A stretch of DNA of 32,701 bases from Puniceicoccales bacterium (GTDB lineage: Bacteria > Verrucomicrobiota > Verrucomicrobiia > Opitutales > JAIRLG01). The stretch is taken from NCBI GenBank assembly GCA_031279255.1, contig JAITIW010000039.1, positions 1 to 32,701 on the forward strand, given 5' to 3'. Below are positions 31,447 through 32,701 of the stretch, one piece after another. The first letter of the stretch is position 1. Each line of letters opens with the position of its first letter. The notes below the pieces were generated by a model that was not told the DNA's origin, searched no databases, and was given only the letters and a program-made list of their open reading frames with translations. A program made the position numbers and the translations under genes.

Positions 31447-32390
31447 AGAGGTTCTTCCATGATTTCAGAAGCTTTGCGAAATTCCGTCTGGATCGCTTTG
31501 GGCAACATGCAGATATCACCCACGAGAAGTGCCAATAAGCTTCTCACGCATGGCGTCATAAAGCGATTGGTCTTGCGGATGACGGCAATGGGCATTCGGA
31601 GCAATAATCCTTCTAGGGGCGAGGCCTTTAGAAGATGTTGTTCACATTCCCGCTGGATGCTCGATTTTGGTACAATCGCTATTCCTTGCGAGGCCTCAAC
31701 GGCTAACTTGACCAATTCGATGTGAGCGAATTCTTTTTCTATTTTATGAGGCAACGAATGCTGCGAGAGGAATAAGTCCAACCATGATTTTAGGGGATGT
31801 TCTTTGGTAAAGCTGATCCATGGCGCATTCTCCAAATCCTTTAGGCAGAGATTTTCGCCCTTCCATCGTGTATCCTGAGGGGAGCGGATCACGATGAGGT
31901 CTTCTTCGGCGAAGTTTCGAGATTCGATGTCGTCATGGTTTTGAGGCAATGACACAAAGCCGATGTCGGCGATATTGGAGACAATGGCATTGTAGACCAG
32001 CGAATGCCGAAAAAAATCCATGCGGATCGATACACTTGGGAATGCTCGGAAGAAGTCGCGTAAGTAGTGGGGTAGGATGTAGTAGCCGACATCGTAGCTG
32101 GCCGCTATGGTGAGATCACCCGCGATCTGGGTCTTGAATTCCTGAACATCGGTCAGAAGTTCGTTGTAATCCTTGAGCATCTGCTTAGCGCGGCGGTAGA
32201 GGCGCTGTCCTTCCGGCGTTAGACAAAAGCGTTTTTGTTCGCGATCGACAATGCAGACACCGAAGTGCTTTTCCATCAATCGGATCTTCTGACTGACGGC
32301 CGATTGCGTCACACGGTTCATCTTAGCCGCACGCGAAAAGCTCTCACTCTCCACGAGGTCTAGAAATATCCTGAGGTTCTCAATATGCAT
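31443..32390 (-). CDS. LysR-type transcriptional regulator
   Basis: A 315-residue LTTR. Residues 1-65 form the winged helix (MHIENLRIFLDLVESESFSR, AAKMNRVTQSAVSQKIRLME), followed by a linker helix (about 66-88) and a periplasmic-binding-protein-like effector domain (about 90-295, starting AGDLTIAASYDVGYYILP). The spread of residues is like CysL/CysB-type regulators, but the effector is not evident. It is divergent from an unidentified gene starting at 32530, and LTTRs often control the divergent neighbour; the 139-nt region between them contains a tandem promoter-like repeat. The gene overlaps radC by 4 nt. Confidence 0.93.
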   Translation of the reverse strand: MHIENLRIFLDLVESESFSRAAKMNRVTQSAVSQKIRLMEKHFGVCIVDREQKRFCLTPEGQRLYRRAKQMLKDYNELLTDVQEFKTQIAGDLTIAASYDVGYYILPHYLRDFFRAFPSVSIRMDFFRHSLVYNAIVSNIADIGFVSLPQNHDDIESRNFAEEDLIVIRSPQDTRWKGENLCLKDLENAPWISFTKEHPLKSWLDLFLSQHSLPHKIEKEFAHIELVKLAVEASQGIAIVPKSSIQRECEQHLLKASPLEGLLLRMPIAVIRKTNRFMTPCVRSLLALLVGDICMLPKAIQTEFRKASEIMEEPL

Positions 32391-32441
32391 TTCCCATCCG
32401 CTTTCCCAATATAAGAAAAACGTGCCCGATGGAAAGATTTC

Positions 32442-32492
32442 TTGTCAAGGGCGAAGAAAATGTTAGGATAATGCTAAGAATGTTAGGATAAT
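32442..32492 (+). promoter_or_regulatory. Promoter-like tandem repeat between LysR gene and divergent gene
   Basis: TTGTCA (32442-32447) is followed after 16 nt by TAGGAT (or after 19 nt by GATAAT, 32467-32472). The block AATGTTAGGATAAT occurs at 32459-32472 and again at 32479-32492, 20 bp apart, so a -10-like sequence is duplicated. This could be tandem start sites or a pair of regulator half-sites for the LysR protein. Confidence 0.4.
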
Positions 32493-32529
32493 CGCTAGGT
32501 CTTTAATAACTCGAAAAAAAAGGGAGAAT

Positions 32530-32701
32530 ATGGTAGACCAACTAGGACTAAGAGCAACAAATACTCCGCCAAGAGTAACCGATGCGGGAGCGGCAGGCAG
32601 AGCAAGCGCTTTTCCGCAGATTAGACAAGCTGCTGGAATCCAGATGGCAGCTCAAAATGCCGGCCAGCCGTCGGTTGTGCCGGTGGCATTGAGCCTAAAA
32701 G
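32530..32701 (+). CDS. Unidentified gene, 5' part only
   Basis: An open frame begins with ATG at 32530, three bases after GGGAGA (a good ribosome binding site), and stays open to the end of the window (57 codons). The N-terminal sequence (MVDQLGLRATNTPPRVTDAG, then Ala/Gln-rich AAGRASAF and AAQNAGQPS) is low in complexity, without a signal peptide or membrane helix. No family is recognised. Disordered Ala/Pro/Gln-rich N termini occur in secreted effectors and in needle- or sheath-associated proteins, but nothing here shows that. It is divergent from the LysR gene and a likely regulatory target. Confidence 0.65.
   Translation, partial: MVDQLGLRATNTPPRVTDAGAAGRASAFPQIRQAAGIQMAAQNAGQPSVVPVALSLK

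Overview
The window (about 32.7 kb, moderate GC) looks like chromosomal DNA of a Gram-negative bacterium of the PVC superphylum, most likely a Verrucomicrobiota/Opitutales-type lineage. This is inferred from the GreA protein carrying a ~450-residue N-terminal extension (as in Chlamydiae), a signal peptidase I with a very large insertion, an OleB-type hydrolase, LPS functions (HldD, GmhA, an LptF/G permease) and the scarcity of clear Shine-Dalgarno sequences. No 16S or ribosomal protein marker is present, so the rank below superphylum is uncertain.

Layout. 1-4.8 kb: LysM lipoprotein overlapping recF, convergent with a Prc/Tsp protease. 4.8-6.1 kb: an accessory patch with 40-bp-period repeats, a cloverleaf palindrome, a YefM-YoeB type toxin-antitoxin pair with a visible operator, a solitary IS end and a second cloverleaf. 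6.1-11.1 kb: LptF/G permease, OleB-like hydrolase ending exactly at an IS5-like miniature element, dprA, a third cloverleaf and a SpoU/TrmH methyltransferase. 11.1-15.1 kb: a tight co-directional run (TPR membrane protein, M24 peptidase, signal peptidase I, truA) with 1-4 nt overlaps between the last three. 15.0-18.2 kb: a secreted protein broken by a frameshift, a fourth cloverleaf and an anaerobic ribonucleotide reductase with no activase in view. 18.3-25.2 kb: PfkB kinase, hldD, comF, long GreA, GmhA-like isomerase, a diadenylate cyclase. 25.2-29.4 kb: tRNA-Asn, a fifth cloverleaf, two sets of short tandem repeats, tgt, an MFS carrier and a DapF-like protein lacking both catalytic cysteines. 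29.5-32.7 kb: an XRE regulator divergent from two small proteins, radC, a LysR regulator and the start of an unidentified gene.

The outstanding feature is a family of five intergenic elements (about 90-107 nt: 5062-5163, 6023-6119, 10088-10185, 15950-16039, 25616-25722), each predicted to fold into a four-way cloverleaf: a closing stem around NCCTTT/AAAGGN, two 15-17 nt hairpins and one long hairpin of 37-51 nt. Bases differ between copies, but the changes fall on both sides of stems and keep pairing. Three copies lie in one orientation and two in the other, only between genes. This suggests a mobile or selected structured element, at DNA or RNA level. The second notable point is the Cys-to-Ser replacement at both catalytic positions of the DapF-like protein.

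Functionally most genes are housekeeping: DNA repair/recombination and transformation-type functions (recF, dprA, comF, radC), envelope biogenesis (Prc, Lpt, signal peptidase, heptose genes), tRNA modification (truA, tgt) and c-di-AMP synthesis.
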